Below, piece by piece: positions 18,712 to 27,307 of a stretch of 64,000 nt of DNA; the first letter of the stretch is position 1; every line of letters starts with the position of its first letter. The translations under genes were made by a program, and so were the position numbers. The stretch covers positions 248,001 to 312,000 of the forward strand of contig NZ_JACODZ010000006.1 in NCBI RefSeq assembly GCF_014280965.1, read 5' to 3'. The stretch comes from Echinicola salinicaeni. Its GTDB lineage: Bacteria; Bacteroidota; Bacteroidia; Cytophagales; Cyclobacteriaceae. The notes under the pieces were generated by a model, which saw nothing but the letters and a program-made list of their open reading frames with translations, made no database searches and was not told the DNA's origin.

Positions 18712-19872
18712 CTAGTAAGCCGACTCTACAATTTTCTTAACATCCTCCGGTGAAATATCCTTATGTTCTCCAAGTCCAAGCCAACCTCGATCAGTAAATC
18801 TTGCCGCAATTTCTTGGGCAGTTTTGCTATAATCATCTACATAAGCAGAAAGCTTAGTCTCAATTCCTAAAGAATGGAAAAACTCATCCGTTTTCTGAAT
18901 CCCTGCATTAGCCTTTTCCCCTTCACTTCCCTGAGCAACTCCCCAAACTCTTTCGGCATACTGGGCAAGCTTTGCCTTTTTCTTTTCAAAATTGTACTGG
19001 TAATGACTGGAGGTAAGGATAGCCAAAGTTCTGGCATGATCAATCCCATAAAGGGCTGTTAATTCATGTCCCATGGCGTGAATGGCCCAGTCGGTAGGTA
19101 CTCCTTTTTGGATCAAACCATTCAAGGCCATGGTGCATGACCACATAAAATTTGCTGCCGCATTATAATCTCCTGGATCTTGCATTACTCTTGGTGCCAC
19201 TTCAATTAAGGTTTGTAGTATACTTTCTGCAAATCTGTCCTGTAAATAGGCATCCGCGGGATAGGTCATGTATTGTTCCAAGACATGAGTAAATGCATCG
19301 GCAATACCATTGGCAATTTGTCTTTGGGGAAGAGATTTCACAACTGTTGGATCCAAAATTGAAAACTGTGGAAATAAGCCTGGCCCGCCCATACTTAGTT
19401 TCTCTTTGGTGATTTTATTGGAAATAACGGAACCCGAATTGGACTCAGAACCAGTTGCAGGAATGGTTAAAACCGTTCCAAAGGGCAAGCCTTTTTCTGT
19501 CCTGATTTTCTTGGCCAAAATATCCCAAGGTTCCTCACCTTCAAACAAGGCAGCAGAAGAAAGGAATTTGGTTGCATCGATTACCGACCCACCTCCTACA
19601 GCCAACATATAGGTAATATTTTCTTTTTTAATTATCTCCAAAGCCTCCAACAGACCAGCATATTCTGGATTGGCTGGAATTCCACCAAACTCAATTAGCT
19701 CATAATCCTTTAAGGCTTCTTTTACTGATTCGTAAATTCCATTCTTCTTAATACTACCACCTCCATAGGTCATCAATATTTTCGCTCCAGAAGGAATTTC
19801 CTCAGCAAGCTTTTGCATTTGCCCTTTTCCAAAAATTATTTTTGTGGGGTTTTTAAACTCAAAATTTTGCAT
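18712..19872 (-). CDS. yqhD: Iron-containing alcohol dehydrogenase, YqhD type
   Basis: 386 residues, the full length of E. coli YqhD and close to it throughout: NPTKIIFGKGQ, ITYMLAVGGGSVIDATKF (nucleotide-binding), PATGSESNSG, and the metal-binding Asp/His set in GIADAFTHVLEQY and HAMGHELTALYGIDHARTLAI. YqhD-type enzymes are NADPH-dependent reductases of short aldehydes, including acetaldehyde and toxic lipid-derived aldehydes. Acetaldehyde is the product of the neighbouring ethanolamine ammonia-lyase, so a link is plausible. A terminator lies between the two genes, and this enzyme is cytoplasmic. Confidence 0.92.
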   Translation of the reverse strand: MQNFEFKNPTKIIFGKGQMQKLAEEIPSGAKILMTYGGGSIKKNGIYESVKEALKDYELIEFGGIPANPEYAGLLEALEIIKKENITYMLAVGGGSVIDATKFLSSAALFEGEEPWDILAKKIRTEKGLPFGTVLTIPATGSESNSGSVISNKITKEKLSMGGPGLFPQFSILDPTVVKSLPQRQIANGIADAFTHVLEQYMTYPADAYLQDRFAESILQTLIEVAPRVMQDPGDYNAAANFMWSCTMALNGLIQKGVPTDWAIHAMGHELTALYGIDHARTLAILTSSHYQYNFEKKKAKLAQYAERVWGVAQGSEGEKANAGIQKTDEFFHSLGIETKLSAYVDDYSKTAQEIAARFTDRGWLGLGEHKDISPEDVKKIVESAY

Positions 19873-20026
19873 ATCAGTTACTTATCAATTTTTGGTAATT
19901 ATCTTATAATTCTATACTATTTTTCATAGCATATTTAGAACAATCATAAACCTGTTTAGTTCAAGGAAATTGATCTTACTTAATAAGTTGGCGAAGAATA
20001 TCCTCTCGGCTTAACCATTAACACTA

Positions 20027-20061
20027 AGTATAAAAAAGTCCCGCGTCTAAGACAGCGGGAC
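20027..20061 (-). terminator. Rho-independent terminator of fad operon
   Basis: A 7-bp GC-rich stem gtcccgc (20038-20044) / gcgggac (20055-20061) is followed on the minus strand by TTTTTT. It lies about 50 bases past the acyl-CoA dehydrogenase stop and ends the MarR-to-FadE operon. Confidence 0.85.
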
Positions 20062-20107
20062 AACATTTCTAAACTCAAATCTCAAGACTTTCTATACCTT
20101 ACTCATT

Positions 20108-21910
20108 TTACTCAAAATAAGCGTACTTTCCTTTTGAGATCATATCATCTGCTATTTGCCTTCTTAGCTCCTTGGTATTATAAGGGTCCATTTTGGTAAA
20201 GCGTTTTAGCCCCATCAACATCACTTTTTGCTCATCTCCTGAAGTGAAAGCTGCAATGGCTTCTTTGCCTGCAGATTGTATCTTATTGACTGCCTCGGTT
20301 AAGTAAACTTGCACCATAGCAATTTGCTGCTTGCATGCCTCTTCCCCTTTCAAGCCTACTCTCTTCTCAGTTCTTAGCAAAGCTGATTCTACAGCATATA
20401 TTTCAATCATGATATCAGCCAAGTTCATCATGATTTCCTGCTCTTCCTCTATTTTCGCTTGCAAACTTTGTGCAGCCTTGCCACCTATCATCAAAAATAC
20501 CTTTTTCAATTTTTTCAAAACAGCCTTTTCTGCGGCAAATAACTCCGAAGTATCTATAGTTTCAAAGGATGGCACAGAGGTCAATTCCTCAGAAACAGCC
20601 TTTGCTGGATCAAAAAGGTTGATTTCACCTTTCATTGCCCGCTTCAAGAGCATGCCCACCATCAACATCCTGTTGATTTCATTAGTACCTTCATAAATCC
20701 TGGATATCCTTGCATCCCTATAAGCACGTTCCATAGGTGCATCCGCCGAATACCCCATACCGCCATAAATCTGTACCCCCTGGTCTACTACATAATCTAA
20801 AACCTCTGAACCATGGATTTTGGAAATGGCACATTCCATGGCAAACTGCTCCACTCCTTTCAATTTGGCTTTATTGACATCCATGCCCTCAGCAATCAAG
20901 GCATCTATACGATCTTCAATATTCTGTCCCAATCGATAGGAAAGGGATTCACTGACATAGGTCTTAGCTGCCATTTCTGCCAATTTAGATTTTATGGCAC
21001 CAAAAGTATTGATGGATAAGCCAAATTGCTTTCTTTCAGAAGAGTAAGTCAGGGCATTTTTTAGCACCAACCTGCAACCACCCAAAACACCTGCGCCCAA
21101 TTTAACCCTGCCTATATTCAGGATATTTACTGCGATCTTAAATCCGTTTTGTCGATCGGAAAGCATATTTTCAACAGGCACCTTGCAATCATTGAAAAAT
21201 ACCTGACGGGTGGAAGAACCCTTGATTCCCATCTTTTTCTCCTCCTCGTTCATGGTAATTCCACCAAAATCTTTTTCTATGATAAAGGCTGTTAAGTTCT
21301 TATCATCCTCTATTTTGGCAAAGACGATAAACAGGTCCGCAAATCCTCCATTGGAGATCCACATCTTCTGCCCATTAAGCAAATAATGTTTACCATCTTC
21401 GGTGAGGGTAGCTTTGGTCTTTCCACTATTGGCATCGGATCCAGCATCTGGCTCTGTCAGACAGTAACAGGCAGCCCATTCCCCAGTCGCGAGCTTGGGC
21501 AGGTATTTTTCCTTTTGCTCCTCGGTACCATAAAAGAGGATCGGCAATGTACCGATACCCGTGTGTGCACCATAGGTAGTGGAAAAAGATCCTGCAGCAC
21601 CCATTATATCTGCAATCAACATGGAAGTATTGAAACTCATACCCAATCCTTGGTAAGCTTCCGGAACAGAAATGCCCAGCAAGCCCAGTTCACCGGCTTT
21701 TTTAAGAATGCCCGGTACCAATTCAGGATCCTTCATACTGTCGATCTCTTCTACCTTGCTTAAGATCTCCGTATCGATAAAATCCTGGCAAGCCTGCGCC
21801 ATCATGCGCTGCTCCTCTGAAAATTCCGCAGGAATAAATATGTCCTTGGCTTCCGTTTCCCTAATCAAAAACTCCCCGCCGTTGATGGTATTTTTCTTTG
21901 TTGTTTCCAT
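20108..21910 (-). CDS. fadE: Acyl-CoA dehydrogenase (long form)
   Basis: 600 residues: a normal acyl-CoA dehydrogenase core (ACYCLTEPDAGSDANSGKTKA with the FAD/substrate-binding region, YLLNGQKMWISNGGFADLFI, GIKGSSTRQVFFNDCKVP) plus an extra C-terminal helical region of about 180 residues, as in VLCAD/ACAD9-like proteins. The YGGMGY / YRDARISRIYEGTNEINRML block contains the conserved Arg-x-x-x-x-x-Glu-Gly region. It catalyses the first, FAD-dependent step of beta-oxidation. It is the last gene of the fad operon and is preceded by a four-helix-bundle cassette. Confidence 0.95.
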   Translation of the reverse strand: METTKKNTINGGEFLIRETEAKDIFIPAEFSEEQRMMAQACQDFIDTEILSKVEEIDSMKDPELVPGILKKAGELGLLGISVPEAYQGLGMSFNTSMLIADIMGAAGSFSTTYGAHTGIGTLPILFYGTEEQKEKYLPKLATGEWAACYCLTEPDAGSDANSGKTKATLTEDGKHYLLNGQKMWISNGGFADLFIVFAKIEDDKNLTAFIIEKDFGGITMNEEEKKMGIKGSSTRQVFFNDCKVPVENMLSDRQNGFKIAVNILNIGRVKLGAGVLGGCRLVLKNALTYSSERKQFGLSINTFGAIKSKLAEMAAKTYVSESLSYRLGQNIEDRIDALIAEGMDVNKAKLKGVEQFAMECAISKIHGSEVLDYVVDQGVQIYGGMGYSADAPMERAYRDARISRIYEGTNEINRMLMVGMLLKRAMKGEINLFDPAKAVSEELTSVPSFETIDTSELFAAEKAVLKKLKKVFLMIGGKAAQSLQAKIEEEQEIMMNLADIMIEIYAVESALLRTEKRVGLKGEEACKQQIAMVQVYLTEAVNKIQSAGKEAIAAFTSGDEQKVMLMGLKRFTKMDPYNTKELRRQIADDMISKGKYAYFE

Positions 21911-21953
21911 GTTATTTTAGATTTTAGATATAAGACTTTAGACACTAGACCTA
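21911..21953. repeat. Left inverted flank of four-helix-bundle cassette 1
   Basis: Contains tagacactagac (21939-21950) plus related words (ttagattttagatataagac). Its exact reverse complement occurs at 22373-22384 on the other side of the small gene. The repeat runs into the small gene's own stop codon (21951-21953). Confidence 0.7.
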
Positions 21954-22304
21954 GTCTTCAAATTTTAAAATCAGTGTATAAAGCATCTTTTGCAACTCAT
22001 TGATTTCTTCTGAAAGTATATCAAAATCATTACTTTCAATAAATTCAAGGTCTTTTGCTACAATTAGTTGGGTTTCCAACTCACAAATAGATCCGTGGGA
22101 AACCGCCAAAAATTGAGCAAACTCTCTATCACTTTTTCTACCAGCTCCCTCTGATATATTGGAAGGGACTGAAATAGCACATCTTCTAATTTGAGATGTT
22201 AAACCAAACTTTTCTTCGGAAGGAAAAAATCTTGAAACCCTATAAATCTCTACTGTCAATTTAATTGATCTTTGCCATACTTTAAACTCTTTATAGTTAT
22301 GCAT
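21951..22304 (-). CDS. Four-helix-bundle protein (23S rRNA IVS family), copy 1
   Basis: 117 residues from the ATG at 22304; upstream in-frame codons are not protein-like. Typical family features: start HNYKEFKVWQRSIKLTVEIY, then FPSEEKFGLTSQIRRCAISVPSNISEGAGR, then the acidic helix ELETQLIVAKDL. The family is encoded in 23S rRNA intervening sequences and is related to Avd of diversity-generating retroelements; its role as a free gene is unknown. It sits between the thiolase and acyl-CoA dehydrogenase genes, bounded by inverted short repeats, and has no evident link to fatty acid oxidation. Confidence 0.9.
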   Translation of the reverse strand: MHNYKEFKVWQRSIKLTVEIYRVSRFFPSEEKFGLTSQIRRCAISVPSNISEGAGRKSDREFAQFLAVSHGSICELETQLIVAKDLEFIESNDFDILSEEINELQKMLYTLILKFED

Positions 22305-22351
22305 AACACAATTGTTTTTGTTAAAAAATAATGTATCAACTTTGAAAATTA

Positions 22352-22384
22352 ATCTCAAATCTAGTGTCTCAAGTCTAGTGTCTA
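22352..22384. repeat. Right inverted flank of cassette 1
   Basis: Two tandem units of tctagtgtct (22360-22369 and 22374-22383, 14-base period). The sequence gtctagtgtcta (22373-22384) is the exact reverse complement of 21939-21950. The thiolase stop codon (22382-22384) lies inside the repeat. Confidence 0.7.
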
Positions 22385-23557
22385 CCTCAACAATTCAACC
22401 ACCCCAGCTACTCCTTGACCACCTCCTACACAGGCAGTGACCATGCCGTATTTTTGTTTTCTTCTGCGAAGTTCATTGATCATCTGAACAGTAAGTTTGG
22501 CTCCGGTACATCCTAGTGGATGCCCTAGCGCAACAGCTCCACCATTCACATTGACTATTTCAGGATCCAAATCCAAAGAGCGGATCACTGCCAAGGCCTG
22601 TGCGGCAAATGCTTCGTTGAGCTCCACCAAACTGATATCATTCAAGCTAAGCCCTGCCTGCTTAAGTGCTTTTGGAACTGCCTCCTTCGGTCCAATCCCC
22701 ATAATTCTTGGATCCACACCAGCAACAGAATAGCTCACCAACCTTGCCACAGGTTCTAAGTTAAGTTCCTTAACCATCCTTTCGGACATCACCAGGGCAA
22801 AGGATGCCCCATCAGATGTTTGCGAGGAGTTTCCGGCTGTCACCTGCCCTCCCTGTTTAAAAGCAGGTTTCAGTTTGGACAATACATCCATATTGGTTCC
22901 AGGCCTTGGCCCTTCATCAGTATCTACCGTATAGGTTCTTTTTTTCCTTTTGCCGGATTCATCGACATAGGTTTCTTCCACTTGTATAGGGACAATTTCA
23001 TCTTTAAACCTTCCTTCCTTGATCGCATTGATGGCCCTTTCATGTGAGGTTACTGAAAATTGATCTGAATCTTCCCGAGAGATATCATAGTCTTTAGCCA
23101 GCTCTTCTGCTGTTAAGCCCATACTGAGATAATAATCTGGATGTTCCTGGGCAATCTTCCAGTTAAGGGAAGTTTTATAGCCCATCATAGGCACCATGGA
23201 CATGGACTCAGTTCCACCTGCAATGATGCAATCTGCCATTCCAGATTTGATTTTGGCAGTAGCCAGGGCAATCGCCTCCAGACCTGATCCACAATAGCGG
23301 TTGATGATGAAACCAGGCACCACCTTTCCCAAAGCCATCAGGGAAATCATCCTTCCCATCTGCATGCCCTGTTCTGCTTCAGGTACTGCATTTCCTACGA
23401 TCAAATCGTCTACCCTACTTGGTTCCAGTCCAGGTGTCTGGGCCAATAAATGTTTGATCACATCCGTAGCCAGATCATCCGGCCTATAAAAGCGGAAACC
23501 ACCTTTCTTGGCCTTTCCCACTGCTGTTCTATATCCGTTTACTATATAAGCTTCCAT
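22382..23557 (-). CDS. fadA: Acetyl-CoA acyltransferase (thiolase)
   Basis: 391 residues, full length. Nucleophilic Cys is in NRYCGSGLEA (about residue 88). The C-terminal blocks VNGGAVALGHPLGCTGAK (His) and CVGGGQG (second Cys) complete the thiolase active site. It cleaves 3-ketoacyl-CoA with CoA to acetyl-CoA and a shortened acyl-CoA, the last beta-oxidation step. Lies in the fad operon between the FadB-like and FadE genes, with a four-helix-bundle cassette on each side. Confidence 0.96.
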   Translation of the reverse strand: MEAYIVNGYRTAVGKAKKGGFRFYRPDDLATDVIKHLLAQTPGLEPSRVDDLIVGNAVPEAEQGMQMGRMISLMALGKVVPGFIINRYCGSGLEAIALATAKIKSGMADCIIAGGTESMSMVPMMGYKTSLNWKIAQEHPDYYLSMGLTAEELAKDYDISREDSDQFSVTSHERAINAIKEGRFKDEIVPIQVEETYVDESGKRKKRTYTVDTDEGPRPGTNMDVLSKLKPAFKQGGQVTAGNSSQTSDGASFALVMSERMVKELNLEPVARLVSYSVAGVDPRIMGIGPKEAVPKALKQAGLSLNDISLVELNEAFAAQALAVIRSLDLDPEIVNVNGGAVALGHPLGCTGAKLTVQMINELRRRKQKYGMVTACVGGGQGVAGVVELLR

Positions 23558-23589
23558 GTTGTTTTGTTTTAAATTTCATTTGTTTTTAT

Positions 23590-23615
23590 AGAACAAAGAA
23601 TAAAGATGAAAGAAT
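23590..23615. repeat. Left inverted flank of cassette 2
   Basis: The purine-rich sequence agaacaaagaataaaga (23590-23606) matches the reverse complement of 24005-24021 at 16 of 17 positions. It ends at the stop codon of the second four-helix-bundle gene. Confidence 0.6.
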
Positions 23616-23974
23616 CAAGATTGGGATGCTATCTTCGACTTGAGCCCATTGATCATTCTCTGAATTTCTACCAGATCATTTTCAAGTAACTCAGAATCTT
23701 TCTCAGATATTAATCCAACTCTCTTACTTATTTCTAGTTGCGTTTCAAGCTCATAACTCTCCCCTAAACTTGTCTCCAAGGAATTGCAAAATACTTTCTT
23801 AGATGATTTGGCACTACCCTCAGCAATATTAGAGGGCACCGAAACACTGGCCCTTCTCATTTGAGACACTATTCCATACTTTTCCTCGCTAGGAAATTCC
23901 TTCGTGGTGAAGTAAACTTTTACAGCCAAATCCACCGACTTTTGCCAAACATTGAGATTTCTAAAATTGTGCAT
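23615..23974 (-). CDS. Four-helix-bundle protein (23S rRNA IVS family), copy 2
   Basis: 119 residues. Same family layout as copy 1: HNFRNLNVWQKSVDLAVKVY, FPSEEKYGIVSQMRRASVSV then PSNIAEGSAK, and the acidic ELETQLEISKRVG. It is clearly diverged from copy 1 in sequence, so the two are separate acquisitions or old paralogues rather than a fresh duplication. It sits between the FadB-like and thiolase genes, again bounded by inverted low-complexity flanks of a different word set. Confidence 0.9.
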   Translation of the reverse strand: MHNFRNLNVWQKSVDLAVKVYFTTKEFPSEEKYGIVSQMRRASVSVPSNIAEGSAKSSKKVFCNSLETSLGESYELETQLEISKRVGLISEKDSELLENDLVEIQRMINGLKSKIASQS

Positions 23975-23997
23975 ATCAATAGGTTTTAGTAAAAAAA

Positions 23998-24070
23998 TAA
24001 TCAGTCTTTCTTCTTTGTTCTTAACTCTTTATTCTAGCTATTAATGATACTAGCGACTTGATACTCATCA
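23998..24070. repeat. Right inverted flank of cassette 2
   Basis: Contains tctttcttctttgttct (24005-24021), the inverted counterpart of 23590-23606. Further word-like repeats (ctttattctagct, atactagcgacttgatactcatcac) run up to the FadB-like stop codon at 24071-24073. Confidence 0.6.
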
Positions 24071-26476
24071 CTAATTTCTAAGCGGTTTACCCTTGAACAA
24101 AATACTGTGGATTCTTTCCAATGTCTTTTGCTCGCCAGTAAGGCTGAGGAAGGCCTCTCTTTCCAAGTCCAGTAAATACTGTTCACTAACTTCTGTTTCT
24201 TGTGATAGGTCTCCACCACTCATTACCCAAGCTAGCTTTCTCGCAATCTTCGCATCATGGTCAGAGATATAGGATCCGTAGAGCATTCCCGTAATTCCTG
24301 CTTCGAAATAGGCCAGTGAAGTTTTACCCAATACCTTGATATTGCTTTGCTGCAATGGTTGGGTATATCCTTCATCGTATAATTCAATCACTTTAGCTTT
24401 CGCTTCAGCCAATTGTCTTTTTCTATTCAGCGTAATACCATCTTTGTCTTGCAAATAGCCCAGTCCTCTTGCTTCCTCCGCTGAAGTAGAAACTTTAGCT
24501 GTGGCAATATTCATAAAGACTTCCTGCAATCTGTTTAGCTCAACATCTCCATTATGGATGCTGTTGGAGAAACGCAATGTCATCTCCTTGGTGCCGCCAC
24601 CGCCAGGAATCACACCTACTCCAAATTCCACCAAGCCCATGTACAATTCGGCATGTGCCTGCACTGAATCCGCATGAAGGGACATTTCACAGCCACCACC
24701 CAAAGCCATATTATGTGGAGCAACAACTACAGGAACTGAACTATAGCGCACCCGCATCATGGTCTTTTGGAATTGCGCAATCATGAGGTTGATTTCATCA
24801 AAATCCTGATCCCCAGCGTACATAAAGATCATGGCCAAATTGGCTCCTGCTGAGAAATTGGCTCCTTCATTTCCGATGACCAATCCTTTATAATCCTTTT
24901 CAGCCATTGAAATGGCTGTGTTGATTCCTTCTACTACCTCTGCTCCCAGGGAATTCATTTTTGTATGGAATTCTAAGCCAAGCACTCCATCGCCCATATC
25001 GTAAATGGTGGAACCTGCATTGCCCCATACTTTTTTGTTTCCTGCCTTTAATGTATCCAAAAGGATAAACTCCTGCTGGCCTGGAATTTCTTTATAGGAT
25101 TTTGATGGGATATCATAGTATTGCCTTTTGCCATTTTCTACTTTGTAAAAGCTGTCATGGCCAGCCTCGATCATCTCATAAACCCAGTCTGCGGGTTGCT
25201 GATCAGCGGCTTCCATTTTTTTGACAGTCTCCTGTACTCCGACAATATCCCAGTTTTCGAAAGGGCCATATTCCCAACCAAATCCTGCACATACAGCCTG
25301 GTCTATTCGGTATAGTTCATCTGCAATTTCAGGGATCCTGAAGGAACAATACCTAAACAGATCATAGAAAGTGGCCCTGTAAAATTCTCCTGCCTTATCA
25401 TCAAAGTTCAACAGGTACCTGATTCGTTTTTTAAGGTCCTGAATATCTTTGGATCCTTCAAAGGCTTTGAATTTGGGCTTTTCTACGGGTTTATATTCAA
25501 GGGTCTCAAAATCCAATTCCTTTAATTCCTTCCGTCCATCCTTATGTCGGATCATATGGAAGAAACCTTGCCCGGTTTTATCTCCCAGCCATTTTTTTTC
25601 TGATAAAAACTGAACCACCTTGGGCAACTTAAACTGGTCCTTGGATTCGTCATGCTGCAGGGCCTTATGAAGATTATTAGCCACGTTCACCATGGTATCA
25701 AGCCCCACCACATCCATTGTCCTGAAAGTTGCGGACTTAGCTCTGCCTATCACAGTCCCAGTAAGCTTGTCCACCTCAGATACGCCTAGTCCCATTTTTT
25801 CAATGGTATGCATACTGGACATAATAGCATATACACCTACCCTATTGGCAATAAATGCTGGAGTATCTTTACATAAAACCGTTTCTTTGCCAAGAAACCT
25901 ATCCCCATAGCCCATTAGAAAATCAATGATTTCAGGATTGGTTTTGGGGCCAGGGATGATTTCCAGTAAGCGCAAATATCTAGGTGGATTGAAGAAGTGG
26001 GTACCACAAAAATTACTTTGGAAATCGTCACTTCTTCCCTGGCAGAGCATCTGCATTGGGATACCGGATGTATTGGAAGTAATAAGCGTCCCGGGCTTTC
26101 TATATAATTCCACTTTTTCATAGAGCGACTGCTTGATATCCAATCGCTCTACCACCACTTCTATCACCCAATCATAATCCTTGATTTTTGGAAGGTCATC
26201 CTCAAAGTTTCCGGTTTGAATCCTTGAGGCAAAGGATTGATCATAGATGGGAGAAGGCTTGGATTTCAGACTTTTTTGCAAAGCCTCATTGACCAACCTA
26301 TTTCTGACCGGCTTGTCTTCCATGGTCAGACCTTTCTTAACTTCTGCTTCATTGGGTTCTTTGGGCAAAATATCCAGCAATAATACCTTCACACCAATAT
26401 TGGCAAAATGACAGGCAATCCTGGATCCCATTACTCCGGAACCTAAAATAGCTACTTTTTGAATGGTTCGTTTCAT
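24071..26476 (-). CDS. fadB: 3-hydroxyacyl-CoA dehydrogenase / enoyl-CoA hydratase (FadB/FadJ-like)
   Basis: 801 residues from the ATG at 26476 (MKRTIQKVAILGSGVMGSR); a TTG seven codons upstream is less likely. The order is dehydrogenase first: NAD-binding GSGVMGS (about 13-19), DYDWVIEVVVERLDIKQ, SNTSGIP and GTHFFNPPRYLRLLEIIPG, then the C-terminal dehydrogenase region. The crotonase-type hydratase region is at about residues 480-700 (NFSAGANLAMI, ALGGGCEMSLHAD, AELYMGLVEFGVGVIPGGGG). This dehydrogenase-then-hydratase order is reversed relative to E. coli FadB and is common in Bacteroidota. It performs steps two and three of beta-oxidation. Confidence 0.94.
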   Translation of the reverse strand: MKRTIQKVAILGSGVMGSRIACHFANIGVKVLLLDILPKEPNEAEVKKGLTMEDKPVRNRLVNEALQKSLKSKPSPIYDQSFASRIQTGNFEDDLPKIKDYDWVIEVVVERLDIKQSLYEKVELYRKPGTLITSNTSGIPMQMLCQGRSDDFQSNFCGTHFFNPPRYLRLLEIIPGPKTNPEIIDFLMGYGDRFLGKETVLCKDTPAFIANRVGVYAIMSSMHTIEKMGLGVSEVDKLTGTVIGRAKSATFRTMDVVGLDTMVNVANNLHKALQHDESKDQFKLPKVVQFLSEKKWLGDKTGQGFFHMIRHKDGRKELKELDFETLEYKPVEKPKFKAFEGSKDIQDLKKRIRYLLNFDDKAGEFYRATFYDLFRYCSFRIPEIADELYRIDQAVCAGFGWEYGPFENWDIVGVQETVKKMEAADQQPADWVYEMIEAGHDSFYKVENGKRQYYDIPSKSYKEIPGQQEFILLDTLKAGNKKVWGNAGSTIYDMGDGVLGLEFHTKMNSLGAEVVEGINTAISMAEKDYKGLVIGNEGANFSAGANLAMIFMYAGDQDFDEINLMIAQFQKTMMRVRYSSVPVVVAPHNMALGGGCEMSLHADSVQAHAELYMGLVEFGVGVIPGGGGTKEMTLRFSNSIHNGDVELNRLQEVFMNIATAKVSTSAEEARGLGYLQDKDGITLNRKRQLAEAKAKVIELYDEGYTQPLQQSNIKVLGKTSLAYFEAGITGMLYGSYISDHDAKIARKLAWVMSGGDLSQETEVSEQYLLDLEREAFLSLTGEQKTLERIHSILFKGKPLRN

Positions 26477-26503
26477 ATAAATTATAGTCTTTAGCAATTG
26501 GCC

Positions 26504-26959
26504 CTAAACATCGTTCGGGCTTATCATTTCAGATTGTTGTTGTTCTATTACTTGGTTGATTTTATGAAATACCTTAAAAAATTGATCTAGTTCTTTTTTA
26601 CTGAGCTCCTTATATATGGCCTCATTAAATTCCTTGATCGTCTGAATAGATATTTCCTTTTTCCGCTTTCCTTCTGCTGTTAAAAATATGCGGACCGATC
26701 GCTTATCTGTTGAATCTGGCTTTCTGCAAATCAAGCCTTTCTCTTCCATACTTTTCAGCATTCTGGTAAGGCTTCTTGATTCCAAGCCCATCAAAGGGGC
26801 AATTTTGGTGGCTGGGGTGCCTTCGTGCGAATTAATATTGATCAATACAAAACCAATGGAGGTGGTCAGGCCTTCCTCTGCCCCCTTTTGATTATACATC
26901 CGGGAGATGGCATGCCAAGCAGTCTTGATATAAAAGTCTACGGTTTCCTCGGGTTTCAT
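26504..26959 (-). CDS. MarR family transcriptional regulator
   Basis: 151 residues with a winged-helix core: TSIGFVLININSHEGTPATKIAPLMGLESRSLTRMLKSMEEKGLI (recognition helix) and RKPDSTDKRSVRIFLTAEGKRK (wing). Helical ends provide dimerisation. It is the first gene of the fad operon, about 28 bases before the FadB-like start, so it probably represses its own operon and responds to an acyl-CoA or fatty acid. The operator is likely in 26960-27060; a near-palindromic tatgcatgcata element at about 27004-27015 is a candidate. Confidence 0.9.
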   Translation of the reverse strand: MKPEETVDFYIKTAWHAISRMYNQKGAEEGLTTSIGFVLININSHEGTPATKIAPLMGLESRSLTRMLKSMEEKGLICRKPDSTDKRSVRIFLTAEGKRKKEISIQTIKEFNEAIYKELSKKELDQFFKVFHKINQVIEQQQSEMISPNDV

Positions 26960-27307
26960 TGTACTGTCAATCTTAATGATCTAACGTAATATAAGAAAAA
27001 TTTGTATGCATGCATACTATTTTCTATTAAAAAGTTCTCAGAATAGATCGTAATAATGCTAGATAATCTTAAAGGTGTGTTTTCCTAATTTGTAAAGGCT
27101 CATTTCGACAGACCTACTTGTCGGACAAACAAGCTCAATGACTAAGGTGAATTCTGTTCTTAATCCTAAGCTTGCTGAGCTTATCGAAGCATCGAAGCAG
27201 TCAAACTTGACAATAGAATATCACTTCTCACCAATAAAACTGAATACTATCTCAAACTAAGCATTTCAACTACATGATAAGCTTTGAAACTGTTGTCCTA
27301 AAGAACT
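26960..27307. other. Gene-free region: marR promoter side and repeat element
   Basis: 348 bases. Close to the regulator gene lies tatgcatgcata (about 27004-27015), a palindrome suited to a dimeric regulator. At 27101-27200 is a degenerate interspersed repeat, listed separately. No ORF seen. Confidence 0.5.
27101..27200. repeat. Degenerate interspersed intergenic repeat
   Basis: Contains cgaca/tgtcg (27106-27123), aagctca (27131-27137) paired with tgagctt (27176-27182), and a cttatcgaagcatcgaag tail. Words of the type catttcgac..aagctca and gcttgctgagctt..cgaag resemble short palindromic intergenic repeats common in Bacteroidota. Recognised from wording, not from an alignment. Confidence 0.5.

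Noticed and set aside
21951-24070. 23S rRNA intervening sequence
   Set aside because: The two helix-bundle proteins belong to the IVS protein family, but no rRNA sequence surrounds them; they are between fad genes.
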